DNA of 64,000 nucleotides from Brevundimonas vitisensis (GTDB taxonomy: Bacteria; Pseudomonadota; Alphaproteobacteria; Caulobacterales; Caulobacteraceae). Numbering within the stretch: position 1 is the first letter of the stretch; the number at the start of each line of letters is the position of its first letter. Of this stretch, positions 17,221 through 27,287 are shown piece by piece. The notes under the pieces were generated by a model, which was not told the origin of the DNA, ran no database searches, and saw nothing but the letters and a program-made list of their open reading frames with translations. The stretch spans positions 1,512,501-1,576,500 of the forward strand of contig NZ_CP067977.1 of NCBI RefSeq assembly GCF_016656965.1, read 5' to 3'. Both the position numbers and the translations under genes were made by a program.

Positions 17221-18632
17221 CCCGTTTCGCCCTTCTGTCTCTGGCCGCCATCGCCGTCGCCACCGGCGCGGCCGTGTCGCCCCTGCCCGCTCAGGCTCAG
17301 ACCCGCGCGGCCGTTTCGGCCGGGGGCGAGGCGCGGCTGATCAATCTGCCGCGCGGCTCATCCTTTGCGGTCGATCTGCCTGCGGACGCCCGCGACGTCA
17401 TCGTGTCCAATCCCGCGGTGGCCGAGGCCATGCTGCATTCGCCGCGCCGTATCACGATCATCGGCCTGGCCCCCGGCGAGACCGACGCCATCTTCCTGGA
17501 TGCCTCGGGACGCACCATCCTGGCCCTGCGGGTACGGGTGGATGCCGGTGTCTCCGCGCTTCAGGACACGCTCAGCCGCGTCATGCCGGACAGCAATGTC
17601 CGCGCCGAGGCCGTCAACGACAGCATCATCCTGACCGGCCAGGTGTCCAGCCCGGCCGAGGCCGACCGCGCCACCCAGGTGGCCCGCGCCTTCGTCTCCG
17701 CACCGGAAAAGGTGCTGAACATGATGACCATCTCCGGCTCAGACCAGGTCATGGTCCGTGCCCGGGTGATCGAGGTGCAGCGCACTGCGGTCAAACAGCT
17801 GGGCTTCGACGTCAATGCGGTGCTGGATACCATCGGTGACGGGGTGCAGATCTCGACCGGGGCGACCTTTGCCGTTTCGGGCAGCCAGCTGGGCGGCGGC
17901 TTCCTGCAGTATACCGACAGCAATAATGACGGCGAGGGCGTCACCGGCACTCTGCGCGCCTTTGAGCGGGCGGGCCTGGTGCGGATCCTGGCCGAGCCCA
18001 ACCAGACCGCAGTCAGCGGCGAAAGCGCCGAATTCCTGGCGGGCGGTGAGTTCCCCGTGCCGGTCGGCCGCGATGACCGCGGCAATATCCTGATCGAGTT
18101 CAAGCCTTATGGCGTGCGCCTGGCTTTCCGGCCGATCGTACTGTCGCAGGGACGGATTTCGCTGCAGCTGTCGACCGAGGTGTCGGAACTGACCACCAAC
18201 GGCGCCTTCACCCTGGGCGGGACCAGCGACAACGCCCTGGTCATCCCGGCCCTGGCCGTGCGCCGCTCATCGACGACGGTGGAACTGCCCTCGGGCGGGT
18301 CGCTGATGATCGCAGGCATGCTGCGCGAAGATACGCGCCAGAACATCGACGAACTGCCGGGCATCGGCAGTTTGCCGGTGCTGGGGGCGCTGTTCCGGTC
18401 GCGCGACTTCCTGTCGGGCGAGACCGAACTGGTGATCATCGTCGAGGCTTATATCGTCTCCCCGACCTCGCCGGGTCAGATGCAGACGCCGGCCGACGGT
18501 CTGCACATCGCCAATGACGCCCAGACCATGCTGTTCGGCCAGCTGACCCAGGCCTATGGCCGCCCGTCGCAACCGGGAGCCCCCGCCCCGTCCAGCCAGT
18601 GGCACGGTCCGGTGGGCTATGTGATCGAATGA
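17217..18632 (+). CDS. cpaC: CpaC, Tad pilus secretin (RcpA)
   Basis: A 471-residue secretin with signal peptide ending near 'PAQAQTRA'. The N-terminal pilus-assembly domain (about 40-110) has 'VIVSNPAVAEAML', followed by a BON-like region with 'NDSIILTGQVSSPAEADR', then the secretin domain with 'GGEFPVPVG' and 'VEYKPYG'-type strand (here 'IEFKPYGVRLAF'). It forms the outer-membrane ring for the pilus. It overlaps cpaB upstream and cpaD downstream. Confidence 0.95.
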   Translation: MTRFALLSLAAIAVATGAAVSPLPAQAQTRAAVSAGGEARLINLPRGSSFAVDLPADARDVIVSNPAVAEAMLHSPRRITIIGLAPGETDAIFLDASGRTILALRVRVDAGVSALQDTLSRVMPDSNVRAEAVNDSIILTGQVSSPAEADRATQVARAFVSAPEKVLNMMTISGSDQVMVRARVIEVQRTAVKQLGFDVNAVLDTIGDGVQISTGATFAVSGSQLGGGFLQYTDSNNDGEGVTGTLRAFERAGLVRILAEPNQTAVSGESAEFLAGGEFPVPVGRDDRGNILIEFKPYGVRLAFRPIVLSQGRISLQLSTEVSELTTNGAFTLGGTSDNALVIPALAVRRSSTTVELPSGGSLMIAGMLREDTRQNIDELPGIGSLPVLGALFRSRDFLSGETELVIIVEAYIVSPTSPGQMQTPADGLHIANDAQTMLFGQLTQAYGRPSQPGAPAPSSQWHGPVGYVIE

Positions 18633-19318
18633 GGACGCTCGTGCTTCAGACCCACGCTCGCCATGCCGCCTTGGCCGCTGCCGTCTCGGCCCTGGCCTTG
18701 TCGGCCTGCTCGACCTTTCAGGATCAGGCCCTGCGGCCCCTGACGCCCCTGTCGCGCTATTCGCTGCAGGTGGAACCGGGCCTGGACCGCATCGCCCTGG
18801 CGGTCCACGAAAGCGGCCTGTCCGGCAATCAGCAGTCGGCAGTGGTCGATCTGGCGCGGCGGTACTTCACGTCGGGCGCCGGTGTGGTGGTGGTTCAGGG
18901 CCCGTCCGGTGGTGATCCGGTCTCGGCCGAGCGGACCTGGGGCGTCAAGGCGGCGCTCGAGGCGGCGGGCGTGCCCGGCGATCGTATCCAGGTCGTGGCC
19001 TATGAGGCACCGGACCCCCGCGCGCCCATTCTGGTCGGGTTCGAGACCTTGACGGCCTATATCCCCAACTGTGCGAGCCAGCGCGGCAACATGTCCGGCG
19101 GCTTCACCAATGAGACGGCCCCCGGCTTCGGTTGTGCGGTCACGGCCAATATGGCGGCCCAGATCGACAACCCGCGCGACATCGTCCAGCCGCGCGCCAT
19201 GACGCCCGCCGAGACCGGACGGGCCGCCGTGGTGTTCGACAACTATCGGCGCGGACAGCGCAGTTCCGGGGCCCAGGAACAACTGGTCGAGGGCCGCATC
19301 TCCAGGGCGGTGGAATAG
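18629..19318 (+). CDS. cpaD: CpaD, pilus assembly lipoprotein
   Basis: The ATG at 18629 overlaps the cpaC stop (ATGA) and gives a 229-residue lipoprotein: the lipobox 'LSAC' has its cysteine at residue 27. The body contains 'RYSLQVEPGLDRIAL' and 'PNCASQRGNMSGGFTNE' with 'GCAVTANMAAQI', matching the CpaD/RcpB-like family. It is a periplasmic or outer-membrane partner of the secretin. An earlier in-frame start at 18599 would lack a proper signal sequence. Confidence 0.93.
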   Translation: MRTLVLQTHARHAALAAAVSALALSACSTFQDQALRPLTPLSRYSLQVEPGLDRIALAVHESGLSGNQQSAVVDLARRYFTSGAGVVVVQGPSGGDPVSAERTWGVKAALEAAGVPGDRIQVVAYEAPDPRAPILVGFETLTAYIPNCASQRGNMSGGFTNETAPGFGCAVTANMAAQIDNPRDIVQPRAMTPAETGRAAVVFDNYRRGQRSSGAQEQLVEGRISRAVE

Positions 19319-19324
19319 CGTTTC

Positions 19325-20875
19325 ATGAGCAGCGCCTTCGCCCAACGCCCCACTGACGGCTTCGAGGACGAGTTCGACCTCGACATGAGCTATGGTCAGG
19401 ACCCTGTCGCCCCCTTCCCCGGGCAGGAGGCGGCTGCGGCCCCCATGCGCCCGCCGCTGCAGTTCACCGCCCCAGCCGGTGCCGGCCCGGTCCCGGCCCC
19501 CATGGCCGCGCCAGCAATGGCCGCGCCGCCCATGGCGCCATCCACTCTGCCCGCCGCCTTCAACCCCGTGGGTGAACTGGCCGCAGCGGCCAGTGCCGCC
19601 TTCAATCCGCCCGCCCACATGGGAGCGAGCATCGGCGAGGTGTCGGTGCCGCGCATCGCCATCCATGTCTTTGCCGAACGCCAGGACACTCTGGCCGCCG
19701 CCGAGCGTGCGGGCCAGGACCGCCGCCTGTCGCGCGCCACGACCCAGATCCGCATCGGCGGTGTGGCCGCGGCCGTCGACACCTATCAGCATGAACCGAC
19801 ACCGCCTCTGATCGTGGTCGAATGCCTGAAGGACCCCGAGACCCTGCTGTGGGAGGTCGATCAGCTGGCCGAGGTCTGCGACGCAGGCACCAAGGTCGTA
19901 GTCATTGGGGCCACAAACGACATCCTGCTGTTCCGCGAACTGATGCGGCGCGGCGTCAGCGAATACCTGGTCGCCCCCCTGCAGCCGCTGCAGCTGATTT
20001 CGGCCATCGGCGGCCTGTTCAACGACCCGGACCAGCCCTTCGTCGGACGTTCCATCGCCTTCGTCGGCGCGCGCGGAGGGGCGGGCGCATCGGTCGTGGC
20101 CCACAACACCGCCTATGCCATGAGCGAGCGGATCGGGGCCAATACGGTCATCGTCGACTATGACCTGCCCTTCGGCACGGCGGGGCTGGACTTCAACCAG
20201 GACCCGCTGAACGGCGTGGCCGATGCCCTCAGCCAGCCCGACCGGCTGGACCCCGTCCTGCTGGACCGGATGATGGTCCGCTGCACCGACAAGCTGAGCC
20301 TGTTTGCGGCTCCGGCGACCCTGGACACCGACTGGGACGTCAGCCCCGAAGCCTTTGAAGAAGTCACGACCCGCATCCGCTCGACCGCACCCTTCGTGGT
20401 GCTGGACCTGCCGCATCTGTGGTCCGGCTGGATGCGCCGCACACTGATCGCGGCGGATGAGGTGGTGATCGTGGCCACGCCCGATCTGGCCAGCCTTCGC
20501 AACGCCAAGAACATGATCGACCTGATCCGCCAGGGTCGGCCCAACGACGCGCCGCCACGCCTGGTTCTGAACCAGGTCGGTGTGCCGGGACGGCCCGAGA
20601 TTCCGTCCAAGGACTTTGGCGCGGCTCTTGGCGTCCACCCCAGCCTGACCATTCCGTTCGATGCGAAGCTTTTCGGGGCGGCCGCCAACAACGGCCAGAT
20701 GATCCTGGACATGGGCGGCAAGTCCAAGACGGGTGACGCCTTCCAGACCCTGGCCCAGATCGTGTCACGCCGCGAACTGCCTGCCGTCGCCGGCCCGAAG
20801 GGTAAGGCGGCCAAGGCCTCGGGCAGCAAGGAGGGGGGCAGCTCGCTCTTCGGCTCGCTGTTCAAGAAGCGCTGA
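19325..20875 (+). CDS. cpaE: CpaE, pilus localisation ATPase (TadZ)
   Basis: A 516-residue protein. The first 100 residues are Pro/Ala rich and probably disordered. A receiver-like domain (about 110-230) is followed by a MinD/ParA-type ATPase with deviant Walker A 'GARGGAGASVVAHNTA' and 'VIVDYDLPFGTAG'. In Caulobacter, CpaE places the pilus machine at one cell pole. It lies six bases after cpaD and eight before cpaF. Confidence 0.94.
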   Translation: MSSAFAQRPTDGFEDEFDLDMSYGQDPVAPFPGQEAAAAPMRPPLQFTAPAGAGPVPAPMAAPAMAAPPMAPSTLPAAFNPVGELAAAASAAFNPPAHMGASIGEVSVPRIAIHVFAERQDTLAAAERAGQDRRLSRATTQIRIGGVAAAVDTYQHEPTPPLIVVECLKDPETLLWEVDQLAEVCDAGTKVVVIGATNDILLFRELMRRGVSEYLVAPLQPLQLISAIGGLFNDPDQPFVGRSIAFVGARGGAGASVVAHNTAYAMSERIGANTVIVDYDLPFGTAGLDFNQDPLNGVADALSQPDRLDPVLLDRMMVRCTDKLSLFAAPATLDTDWDVSPEAFEEVTTRIRSTAPFVVLDLPHLWSGWMRRTLIAADEVVIVATPDLASLRNAKNMIDLIRQGRPNDAPPRLVLNQVGVPGRPEIPSKDFGAALGVHPSLTIPFDAKLFGAAANNGQMILDMGGKSKTGDAFQTLAQIVSRRELPAVAGPKGKAAKASGSKEGGSSLFGSLFKKR

Positions 20876-20883
20876 GCCGCGAC

Positions 20884-22518
20884 GTGTTCGGAAAACGCAC
20901 AGGCCAGCCCGGCAGCATCGCCATAGCCCCTCGCCCGCAGCCGGCCCCGGCTCCGGCACCGCAGGTCGGCCATGGCGTGCAGGCTGAACCCTTTGCGTTT
21001 GGCATGGACGATCCGGTCGACGATTTCGGCCCGGTCGCCTCCGCCCCTGCCGCTGCGCCGCGTCCCCAGCCGGCCGCCAATGGCCCAGACCGTTTGGACG
21101 CCCTGGCCAATCGCCCGGCAAGGCCGACGCCCCGCCCCGCCGCTGCCCCGGCCGCCGCGCCCGGCACCGGAGCCGGTCCGCGCGCGACCCCTGGCCTCGA
21201 CCAGCTGAAGAAGGCTCAGGCGATCACCGAGATCGTCCGTGAACAGAGCGACTACTACCACGCGACGAAGACGACCATCTTCAACGCGCTGATGAACACC
21301 ATTGACCTGGCCCAGCTGGCGCAGCTGGACACCAAGGCCGCGTCCGAGGAAATCCGCGACATCGTCGCCGAACTGGTGGCGATCAAGAACGTCTCCATGT
21401 CGGTGGCCGAGCAGGAGCATCTGGTCCAGGACATCGTCAATGACGTCCTGGGTTATGGCCCGCTGGAGCCACTGCTGGCGCGCGACGACATCGCCGACAT
21501 CATGGTCAATGGCGCCAGCCGGGTGTTCATCGAGGTCGGCGGCAAGGTCCAGCTGACCAATGTCCGGTTCCGCGACAACACCCAGCTGATGAACATCTGT
21601 CAGCGGATCGTGTCGCAGGTCGGCCGACGCGTGGACGAAAGCAGCCCCATCTGCGACGCCCGCCTGCCCGACGGCAGCCGCGTCAACGTCATCGCCCCGC
21701 CCCTGGCCATTGACGGCGCGACCCTGACGATCCGGAAGTTCAAGCGCGACAAGCTGACGATGAAGAACCTGGTGGAGTATGCCTCCATCAGCCCGGAGGG
21801 AGCCCGCGTCCTGGGCGTCATCGGGGCCTGCCGATGCAATGTGGTCATCTCGGGCGGTACGGGCTCGGGCAAGACGACCCTGCTGAACACCCTGACCGCC
21901 TTCATCGACCCGACCGAGCGCGTCATCACCTGCGAGGATGCGGCCGAACTTCAGCTGCAGCAGCCGCACGTGGTCCGCCTGGAAACCCGGCCGCCGAACC
22001 TGGAAGGCCAGGGCCAGATCACCATGCGTGACCTGGTGAAGAACTGTCTGCGGATGCGGCCGGAACGCATCATTGTCGGCGAGGTGCGCGGGCCCGAGGC
22101 CTTCGACCTTTTGCAGGCCATGAACACGGGTCACGACGGCTCGATGGGCACGCTGCACGCCAACAGCCCGCGCGAAGCCATCAGCCGGATGGAGTCCATG
22201 ATCACCATGGGCGGATACGGCCTGCCGTCCAAGACGATCCGCGAGATGATCACCGGCTCGGTTGACGTCATCATCCAGGCCGCCCGACTGCGCGACGGCT
22301 CGCGCCGTATCACCCACATCACCGAGGTCGTCGGGCTCGAAGGCGATGTGATCGTGACCCAGGACCTGTTCGTCTATGAGATCACGGGTGAGGACGAAAA
22401 CGGCAAGATCATCGGCCGCCACCGTTCGACCGGCATCGCCCGGCCCCGGTTCTGGGACCGTGCCCGCTACTACGGTCTGGAGCGCGAGTTGGCCGAAGCC
22501 CTCGACGCGGCGGAGTAG
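20884..22518 (+). CDS. cpaF: CpaF, Tad pilus assembly ATPase (TadA)
   Basis: The GTG at 20884 starts a 544-residue type II/IV secretion ATPase. A Pro/Ala-rich N-terminus (to about 110) is followed by the N-domain and the motor: Walker A '[12 protein letters not shown]', the acidic '[10 protein letters not shown]', and Walker B region '[16 protein letters not shown]' with '[11 protein letters not shown]'. It hydrolyses ATP to drive pilus extension and, in Caulobacter, retraction. Confidence 0.95.
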   Translation: MFGKRTGQPGSIAIAPRPQPAPAPAPQVGHGVQAEPFAFGMDDPVDDFGPVASAPAAAPRPQPAANGPDRLDALANRPARPTPRPAAAPAAAPGTGAGPRATPGLDQLKKAQAITEIVREQSDYYHATKTTIFNALMNTIDLAQLAQLDTKAASEEIRDIVAELVAIKNVSMSVAEQEHLVQDIVNDVLGYGPLEPLLARDDIADIMVNGASRVFIEVGGKVQLTNVRFRDNTQLMNICQRIVSQVGRRVDESSPICDARLPDGSRVNVIAPPLAIDGATLTIRKFKRDKLTMKNLVEYASISPEGARVLGVIGACRCNVVISGGTGSGKTTLLNTLTAFIDPTERVITCEDAAELQLQQPHVVRLETRPPNLEGQGQITMRDLVKNCLRMRPERIIVGEVRGPEAFDLLQAMNTGHDGSMGTLHANSPREAISRMESMITMGGYGLPSKTIREMITGSVDVIIQAARLRDGSRRITHITEVVGLEGDVIVTQDLFVYEITGEDENGKIIGRHRSTGIARPRFWDRARYYGLERELAEALDAAE

Positions 22519-22523
22519 CGGAT

Positions 22524-23501
22524 ATGTTGCCCATACTTGCGGCCGTCCTGGGCTTTGTCATCATCGCCAGCCTGGGCTGGGTCTTCGTCGGCGGAGACGA
22601 TTCCTCGACACAGGCCCTGAAACGCGCCCAAAGCTTTGGCGGCGCCAAGACCCAGACCGGATCGCGCAAGGCGACCGCTGCGACCAATACGCCCGAGGCG
22701 CGCCGCAAGCAGATCATGCTTCAGCTGCAGGATGCCGAGCGCCGCGAGCGCAAGGCCCGCATGACCATGGGGGCCAAGCTGAAGCACGCCGGCCTCAGCC
22801 TGTCGGTCAGGACCTTCTATATCATCAGCGCGGGGGCCGGGATCACGGCCTTGCTGCTGGCCCTGCTGTTCGGACTGAACCTGTTCCTGGCCCTGGGGCT
22901 GGGGCTGGTGTTCGGCCTGGGCCTGCCGCGCTGGATCGTGGGTTTCATCGGCAAGAGCCGGATGAAGAAGTTCTCGGCCGAATTTGCCAATGCGGTCGAT
23001 GTCATCGTGCGCGGCATCAAGTCCGGCCTGCCGGTCCACGACTGTTTCAAGATCATCGCCCGCGAAAGCCCCGCCCCCTTGGGGCCGGAGTTCCAGCGCC
23101 TGGTGGAGGGGCTCGGTGTCGGCCTGACCCTGTCTCAGGCTTTGGACAAGATGTACGAGCGGATGCCGACGCCGGAACTGAAGTTCTTCACCATCGTCAT
23201 CGCCATTCAGCAGAAGACCGGCGGCAATCTGGCCGAGGCCCTGGGCAACCTGACTACCGTGCTGCGGGCCCGCCGCATGATGGGCGAGAAGATCAAGGCC
23301 TTGGCCTCCGAAGCCACCGCCTCGGCCGGCATCATCGGCTCGCTTCCGCCCGTGGTCATGGGCCTCGTCTTCATCACGACCCCGGCCTACATGATGCTGC
23401 TGTTCACCGACATGCGCGGCCAGTTCATGCTGCTGGGTTCGGCCTGCTGGATGGCGGCCGGGATCTTCGTGATGAAGAAGATGATCTCCTTCAAGTTCTG
23501 A
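22524..23501 (+). CDS. tadB: TadB/CpaG, inner-membrane pilus platform protein
   Basis: A 325-residue GspF-type membrane protein with an N-terminal helix, two helices around residues 95-135, and two near the C-terminus. Signature stretches are 'FANAVDVIVRGIKSGLPVHDCF', 'QQKTGGNLAEALGNL' and 'SLPPVVMGLVFI'. With TadC it forms the platform rotated or displaced by CpaF. It starts five bases after cpaF. Confidence 0.94.
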   Translation: MLPILAAVLGFVIIASLGWVFVGGDDSSTQALKRAQSFGGAKTQTGSRKATAATNTPEARRKQIMLQLQDAERRERKARMTMGAKLKHAGLSLSVRTFYIISAGAGITALLLALLFGLNLFLALGLGLVFGLGLPRWIVGFIGKSRMKKFSAEFANAVDVIVRGIKSGLPVHDCFKIIARESPAPLGPEFQRLVEGLGVGLTLSQALDKMYERMPTPELKFFTIVIAIQQKTGGNLAEALGNLTTVLRARRMMGEKIKALASEATASAGIIGSLPPVVMGLVFITTPAYMMLLFTDMRGQFMLLGSACWMAAGIFVMKKMISFKF

Positions 23502-23511
23502 GGACGCGACC

Positions 23512-24489
23512 ATGTCGGACATCATCCGTTTCTTCACCGATCCCCAGAACCTGCTGAGCGTGGGCGTGGCGATCGCCGTCTTCGCGACGGTCTTCACCCT
23601 GCTGCAATCGATGCAGGGCGGAGCCGGTCTGGAACAGCGAATGAAGTCGGTGGCCACGCGCCGCGACGAGTTGAAGCGCCGCTCGCGCCAGGCCATGGCC
23701 AATCCGGGCGGCCTGCGGCACAGCGACGACGGCTTCAAGAAGCGGATCGTCGACCAGCTGAACCTGATGAAGATGCTGGAGGACCCCAAGGTCGCCGAGA
23801 AGATGGCCCAGGCCGGGTTCCGCGGACCGCGGCCGCTGACCACCTTCTATTTCTTCCGGTTCGCCTCGCCCTTCATCTTCATGGCGTTCGGCATTCTGTA
23901 TCTGTTTGTGCTGAACGATTTCGGCCTGACGGTGATGATGCGGATCGCCGGCGTCATGGTGCTGGCCACCATCGGGTTCTATGCGCCGAACATCTATCTG
24001 GCCAACCGGATCTCCAAGCGCCGCCAGTCGATCATGCAGGCGTTTCCGGATGCGCTGGACCTGCTGCTGATCTGCGTCGAGGCAGGCATGTCCATCGAGG
24101 CGGCCATCCATAAGGTCAGCCAGGAGATCGGCGGGTCCTCCATCGACCTGGCCGAGGAACTGTCTCTGCTGTCGGCCGAGCTCAGCTATCTGCCCGATCG
24201 GCGCATGGCCTATGACAACCTGGCCAAGCGAACCAACCATCCCGGGGTCAAGTCAGTAGCCACCGCCATGACCCAGGCCGAGACCTATGGCACGCCGCTG
24301 GGCACGGCCCTGCGCGTCATGGCCAAGGAAAACCGCGACATGCGCCTGTCGGCGGCCGAGAAGAAGGCCGCGGCCCTGCCCGCCAAGCTGACAGTGCCGA
24401 TGATCGTCTTCTTTCTGCCGGTGCTGTTCGTCGTGATCCTGGGACCGGCGATCATCAACATTCAGGACACCCTGGCCAAGGGCGGCTGA
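23512..24489 (+). CDS. tadC: TadC/CpaH, inner-membrane pilus platform protein
   Basis: A 325-residue GspF-family protein, paralogous in fold to TadB. It has an N-terminal helix, a central pair of helices (about 118-165), 'FPDALDLLLICVEAGMSIEAA', 'ELSLLSAELSYLPDRRMAYDNL', and a C-terminal helix 'VFFLPVLFVVILGPAII'. It ends the cpa series; the TadD/CpaO gene found in many Tad loci is not visible downstream, where a convergent gene begins. Confidence 0.94.
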   Translation: MSDIIRFFTDPQNLLSVGVAIAVFATVFTLLQSMQGGAGLEQRMKSVATRRDELKRRSRQAMANPGGLRHSDDGFKKRIVDQLNLMKMLEDPKVAEKMAQAGFRGPRPLTTFYFFRFASPFIFMAFGILYLFVLNDFGLTVMMRIAGVMVLATIGFYAPNIYLANRISKRRQSIMQAFPDALDLLLICVEAGMSIEAAIHKVSQEIGGSSIDLAEELSLLSAELSYLPDRRMAYDNLAKRTNHPGVKSVATAMTQAETYGTPLGTALRVMAKENRDMRLSAAEKKAAALPAKLTVPMIVFFLPVLFVVILGPAIINIQDTLAKGG

Positions 24490-24500
24490 ATGCTCGAGGC

Positions 24501-24932
24501 CTAGCCTTCCGCCAGAACGCGCAGGTTCTCGCCGATCTCGCCATAGGCGGCGCGGATGGCCTTGCGGTGCTTGTCGTGGAACAGTTCGCCGCGAAGACCC
24601 AGGAAGGTCGCGCCATTGGCGACGATGCAGCTGCCGGGCTCCAGCTCCTCGATCTCGACATAGCGGATCATGCTGAACAGGAATCCGCGCTTCTCGGTCC
24701 AGACCAGCTGGGCGTAGGGCTGCCAGTCACCGATCCGGCCGGCCACGCGGCGCTCGGGCAGGCCGGGCAGGGCCTCAGTCAGGGCGATCGTCCCGCCGAA
24801 GGCGATGGTCCCCTCGACCGCCGTCTCATAGGGGTTCCAGCGATCCCAGCCCGACAAATCGGAGATGATTTCCCAGATCCGGTCCGAAGTGGCCCGGATG
24901 CCGACACGCTTTTCTACACGAGCAGTTTGCAT
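24501..24932 (-). CDS. SRPBCC (START-like) domain protein
   Basis: A 143-residue protein with the SRPBCC pattern: 'RATSDRIWEIISDLSGWDRWNPYE' at the start, mixed beta strands in the middle and a C-terminal amphipathic helix 'AIRAAYGEIGENLRVL'. Members bind hydrophobic ligands; no specific ligand can be named. The ATG at 24932 is preferred because upstream frame is the shadow of the MFS gene. It is convergent with tadC (11 bases apart) and follows the MFS gene on the same strand. Confidence 0.75.
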   Translation of the reverse strand: MQTARVEKRVGIRATSDRIWEIISDLSGWDRWNPYETAVEGTIAFGGTIALTEALPGLPERRVAGRIGDWQPYAQLVWTEKRGFLFSMIRYVEIEELEPGSCIVANGATFLGLRGELFHDKHRKAIRAAYGEIGENLRVLAEG

Positions 24933-24981
24933 CGGTGCGATTTCGCACAGCCGGGGGCCCATGAAAAGCGCCGGGACCGGC

Positions 24982-26286
24982 TCAGCTGTTTCCCTCGGGC
25001 CCCGGCTGGGAGGCAGGGGGGGTGCTCTTGGAGGGGGTCTCGTCGCGCTCGGGCAGGTCGGGCGGACCCCGTCGCAGCGGCGCGCTGAAGAAACAAACCG
25101 CCACGGCGACCGCCAGCAGCAGGCTGTTGGCCACAAACGGTGCCGGTTCGGACCATTCGTACAAGGCGACGCCGATCACGGGGGGTCCCAGAAAACTGAG
25201 GCCGGCCAGGGACATCATCAGTCCCGCCACAGCCCCCTGCTCATGCGGACCGACGGCCAGGGAGGATCCGGCGGTAAAGCCCGGCCGGGCGAAGCCGACG
25301 CCCATCGAGACCACCGCATAGGCGACGACCACCCCGAAATAGCCGGGAGCGACAACGCTCATCAGATTGCCCGCCAGGGCCAGGCCCGCTCCCCACCGCA
25401 TCAGGTCGGCCGGCTGCAGGCGCAGCATGGGGATCAGGCCCCACTGCACCATCAGGGTCGCCGCGGCGCCGGCCAGCATGGCCACGCCGATAAAGGGCTG
25501 GGCCTGGCTGGCGGCCATACCGCCGACCGCCATCTCATCGATGATGTGGAAGCCCAGGACCGAGATGTTGATCGCCTGGGCCCCGGTGATCATCAGGCCA
25601 TAAAGCAGATAGTCGCGCACGCGCGGATCGCGCCACAGGCCCTTGCCCGCTTCCGACGTCATGCGTCCGCTGGGGCTGGGCGTGCGGACGACATCCCCGG
25701 ACGGCAGACGCCGCCACACCACCCACAGGATCGCGGCACCGAAGGCGGCGAAGGCATACATGGGCCCGGCCAGGCCGACGATAGGCAGGACGAAGAACGG
25801 CGCCAGCGCCGGCCCGATCACCGTGCCCAGACCCTGGGCCGAGGCCAGCAGGGACATGGCCTGGGTCCGCTCCTCGCTGGACGTCCGGTCGGCGACATAG
25901 GCCTGGGACGCGATCGGGGCGGCCGAGCCGAACAGGCCATAAAGGGTTCGCGCCACGGCCATGAGCGTGAAGGCGACGGCGGCACCCAGCCACCCTTCCA
26001 GCCCGGCGGTGGCCGCCAGGCCGAACCCGGCCATCGATCCGATGAAGCCGCCCAGGCCGATCATCATGACCCGCTTGCGCCCCAGTCGATCCGACATCCG
26101 CGCCCAGAACGGCGACGTCAGGGTCCACATCAGGGCCGAGATGGCAAAGGCCCCCGCCACCAGGGTGTCGGCCAGGCCGAACTCGCGGCCAATCGCCGGC
26201 AGGACCGACTGCAGGGCCATGTTTCCGCCGGCCGCGATCAGGCTGACGGAAAACAGGATGACGAAGGCGGGCGAGCGCAGGTTCAC
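24982..26286 (-). CDS. MFS exporter, Tet/TCR-like
   Basis: A 434-residue major facilitator with about twelve hydrophobic segments. Motif A appears as 'ARMSDRLGRKRVMM' between helices 2 and 3, and 'YVADRTSSEERTQAM' fits the motif B/C region of the drug:H+ antiporter group. It is probably a proton-driven exporter of small hydrophobic compounds; the substrate is not predictable. The hydrophilic C-terminal tail is Pro/Ser rich. No regulator gene is adjacent. Confidence 0.85.
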   Translation of the reverse strand: MNLRSPAFVILFSVSLIAAGGNMALQSVLPAIGREFGLADTLVAGAFAISALMWTLTSPFWARMSDRLGRKRVMMIGLGGFIGSMAGFGLAATAGLEGWLGAAVAFTLMAVARTLYGLFGSAAPIASQAYVADRTSSEERTQAMSLLASAQGLGTVIGPALAPFFVLPIVGLAGPMYAFAAFGAAILWVVWRRLPSGDVVRTPSPSGRMTSEAGKGLWRDPRVRDYLLYGLMITGAQAINISVLGFHIIDEMAVGGMAASQAQPFIGVAMLAGAAATLMVQWGLIPMLRLQPADLMRWGAGLALAGNLMSVVAPGYFGVVVAYAVVSMGVGFARPGFTAGSSLAVGPHEQGAVAGLMMSLAGLSFLGPPVIGVALYEWSEPAPFVANSLLLAVAVAVCFFSAPLRRGPPDLPERDETPSKSTPPASQPGPEGNS

Positions 26287-26334
26287 CCGGTCAGGGCATA
26301 GTCCCGGCGCGACGTGAGGGCGAGTGAAAATCGA

Positions 26335-26814
26335 TCAGGGCTGGGCCGGCTTCGTCTCCACGATCCTTCCGGCGTCCTGGCCTTCGTGCTCGGACATGGC
26401 CATGACCGAGGCGGCGCAACCAAGAAGCGTTTCTTCGCCCAGTCGCACGCGCGCCGTGACCGGATAGACCCGGTCGCTCATGCCGTCCGAACAGTCGGTG
26501 GCCGTCAGGGTGATCTCCAGCGCATTCCCCTGGTCCGTCGTGGCGGTATAGGTCGCGGTGCTGCCCTGAACGACGACGCCCGGATTGCGCGTCCGCTGCT
26601 GGGCCCGATCGACGCCTTCATAGACGATGTTTTCGCGCGTCACCTGAATGCCCCAGAACGGCTCGGTCCCCAGGGCATGGAAAGGCTGGTTCAGGTCCAG
26701 TTCGCCCAGCATCATCGGTGCAGGACCGACATCGGTGGCCGGCGGCGTGTCCTCGGCCGCGGAACAGGCGGACAGCAGGGCCAGGGTCGCGAATGCAGAC
26801 AGGATCAGGCGCAT
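26335..26814 (-). CDS. Lipoprotein with COG3650-type domain
   Basis: The ATG at 26814, preceded by GGAG, gives a 159-residue lipoprotein whose lipobox 'LSAC' puts the lipidated cysteine at residue 17. The mature region contains 'ALGTEPFWGIQV' and, after a central strand, 'TATDCSDGMSDRVYPVTARV' with a paired cysteine in 'LLGCA', as in COG3650 periplasmic proteins of unknown function. An upstream start at 26826 is possible but would add only four residues. Confidence 0.8.
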   Translation of the reverse strand: MRLILSAFATLALLSACSAAEDTPPATDVGPAPMMLGELDLNQPFHALGTEPFWGIQVTRENIVYEGVDRAQQRTRNPGVVVQGSTATYTATTDQGNALEITLTATDCSDGMSDRVYPVTARVRLGEETLLGCAASVMAMSEHEGQDAGRIVETKPAQP

Positions 26815-26912
26815 GGGGAGCTCCATCGAGAGATGGCCGCTAAGGACCGCGCGACGGGGTTCCGGTCAAGACATCTTGAGCATGGAGGGCACCCTTCCGG
26901 GGCGCCGACGCC

Positions 26913-27182
26913 TCAGCGGCCGTGATCGTCGCGCCCGGGGTCCAGCCGGTTGTCGACGCGGTCGTCCCATCCCTCGCGGTGCGAGCGGAACGCCAGGGCC
27001 ATCAGACCCCATGCCAGGCCGACGGTTCCGAGCACGCCCAGCCCCATGGCGATCCACCCGTGCAGGGTCATGGACCCGCCGCCAATCGCCACCCAGAAGA
27101 GCGACAGGCCCCACGTACAGACCGCCGCGATCAGCGACGCCAGCAGGGCGGCCATCAGAAAACGGGAAAGGCGGTTCACCAT
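26913..27182 (-). CDS. Small two-helix membrane protein, unknown
   Basis: An 89-residue protein starting 'MVNRLSRFLMAALLA' with one hydrophobic helix at about 9-34 and a second at 43-65 ('MGLGVLGTVGLAWGLMAL'). The C-terminus is charged and rich in Asp/Arg ('RVDNRLDPGRDDHG'). No family is recognised. It faces alkB across a 105-base divergent gap. Confidence 0.7.
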   Translation of the reverse strand: MVNRLSRFLMAALLASLIAAVCTWGLSLFWVAIGGGSMTLHGWIAMGLGVLGTVGLAWGLMALAFRSHREGWDDRVDNRLDPGRDDHGR

Positions 27183-27287
27183 GGAAGACTGACTAGCAGA
27201 TTTGGGCCCGCGACCCCACGGCTTCCAGGCGCCATCGGGGGTGAGGCGAATCCGCGCGGCCTTTCGCTGGGCTCGACCCGTCCCGAT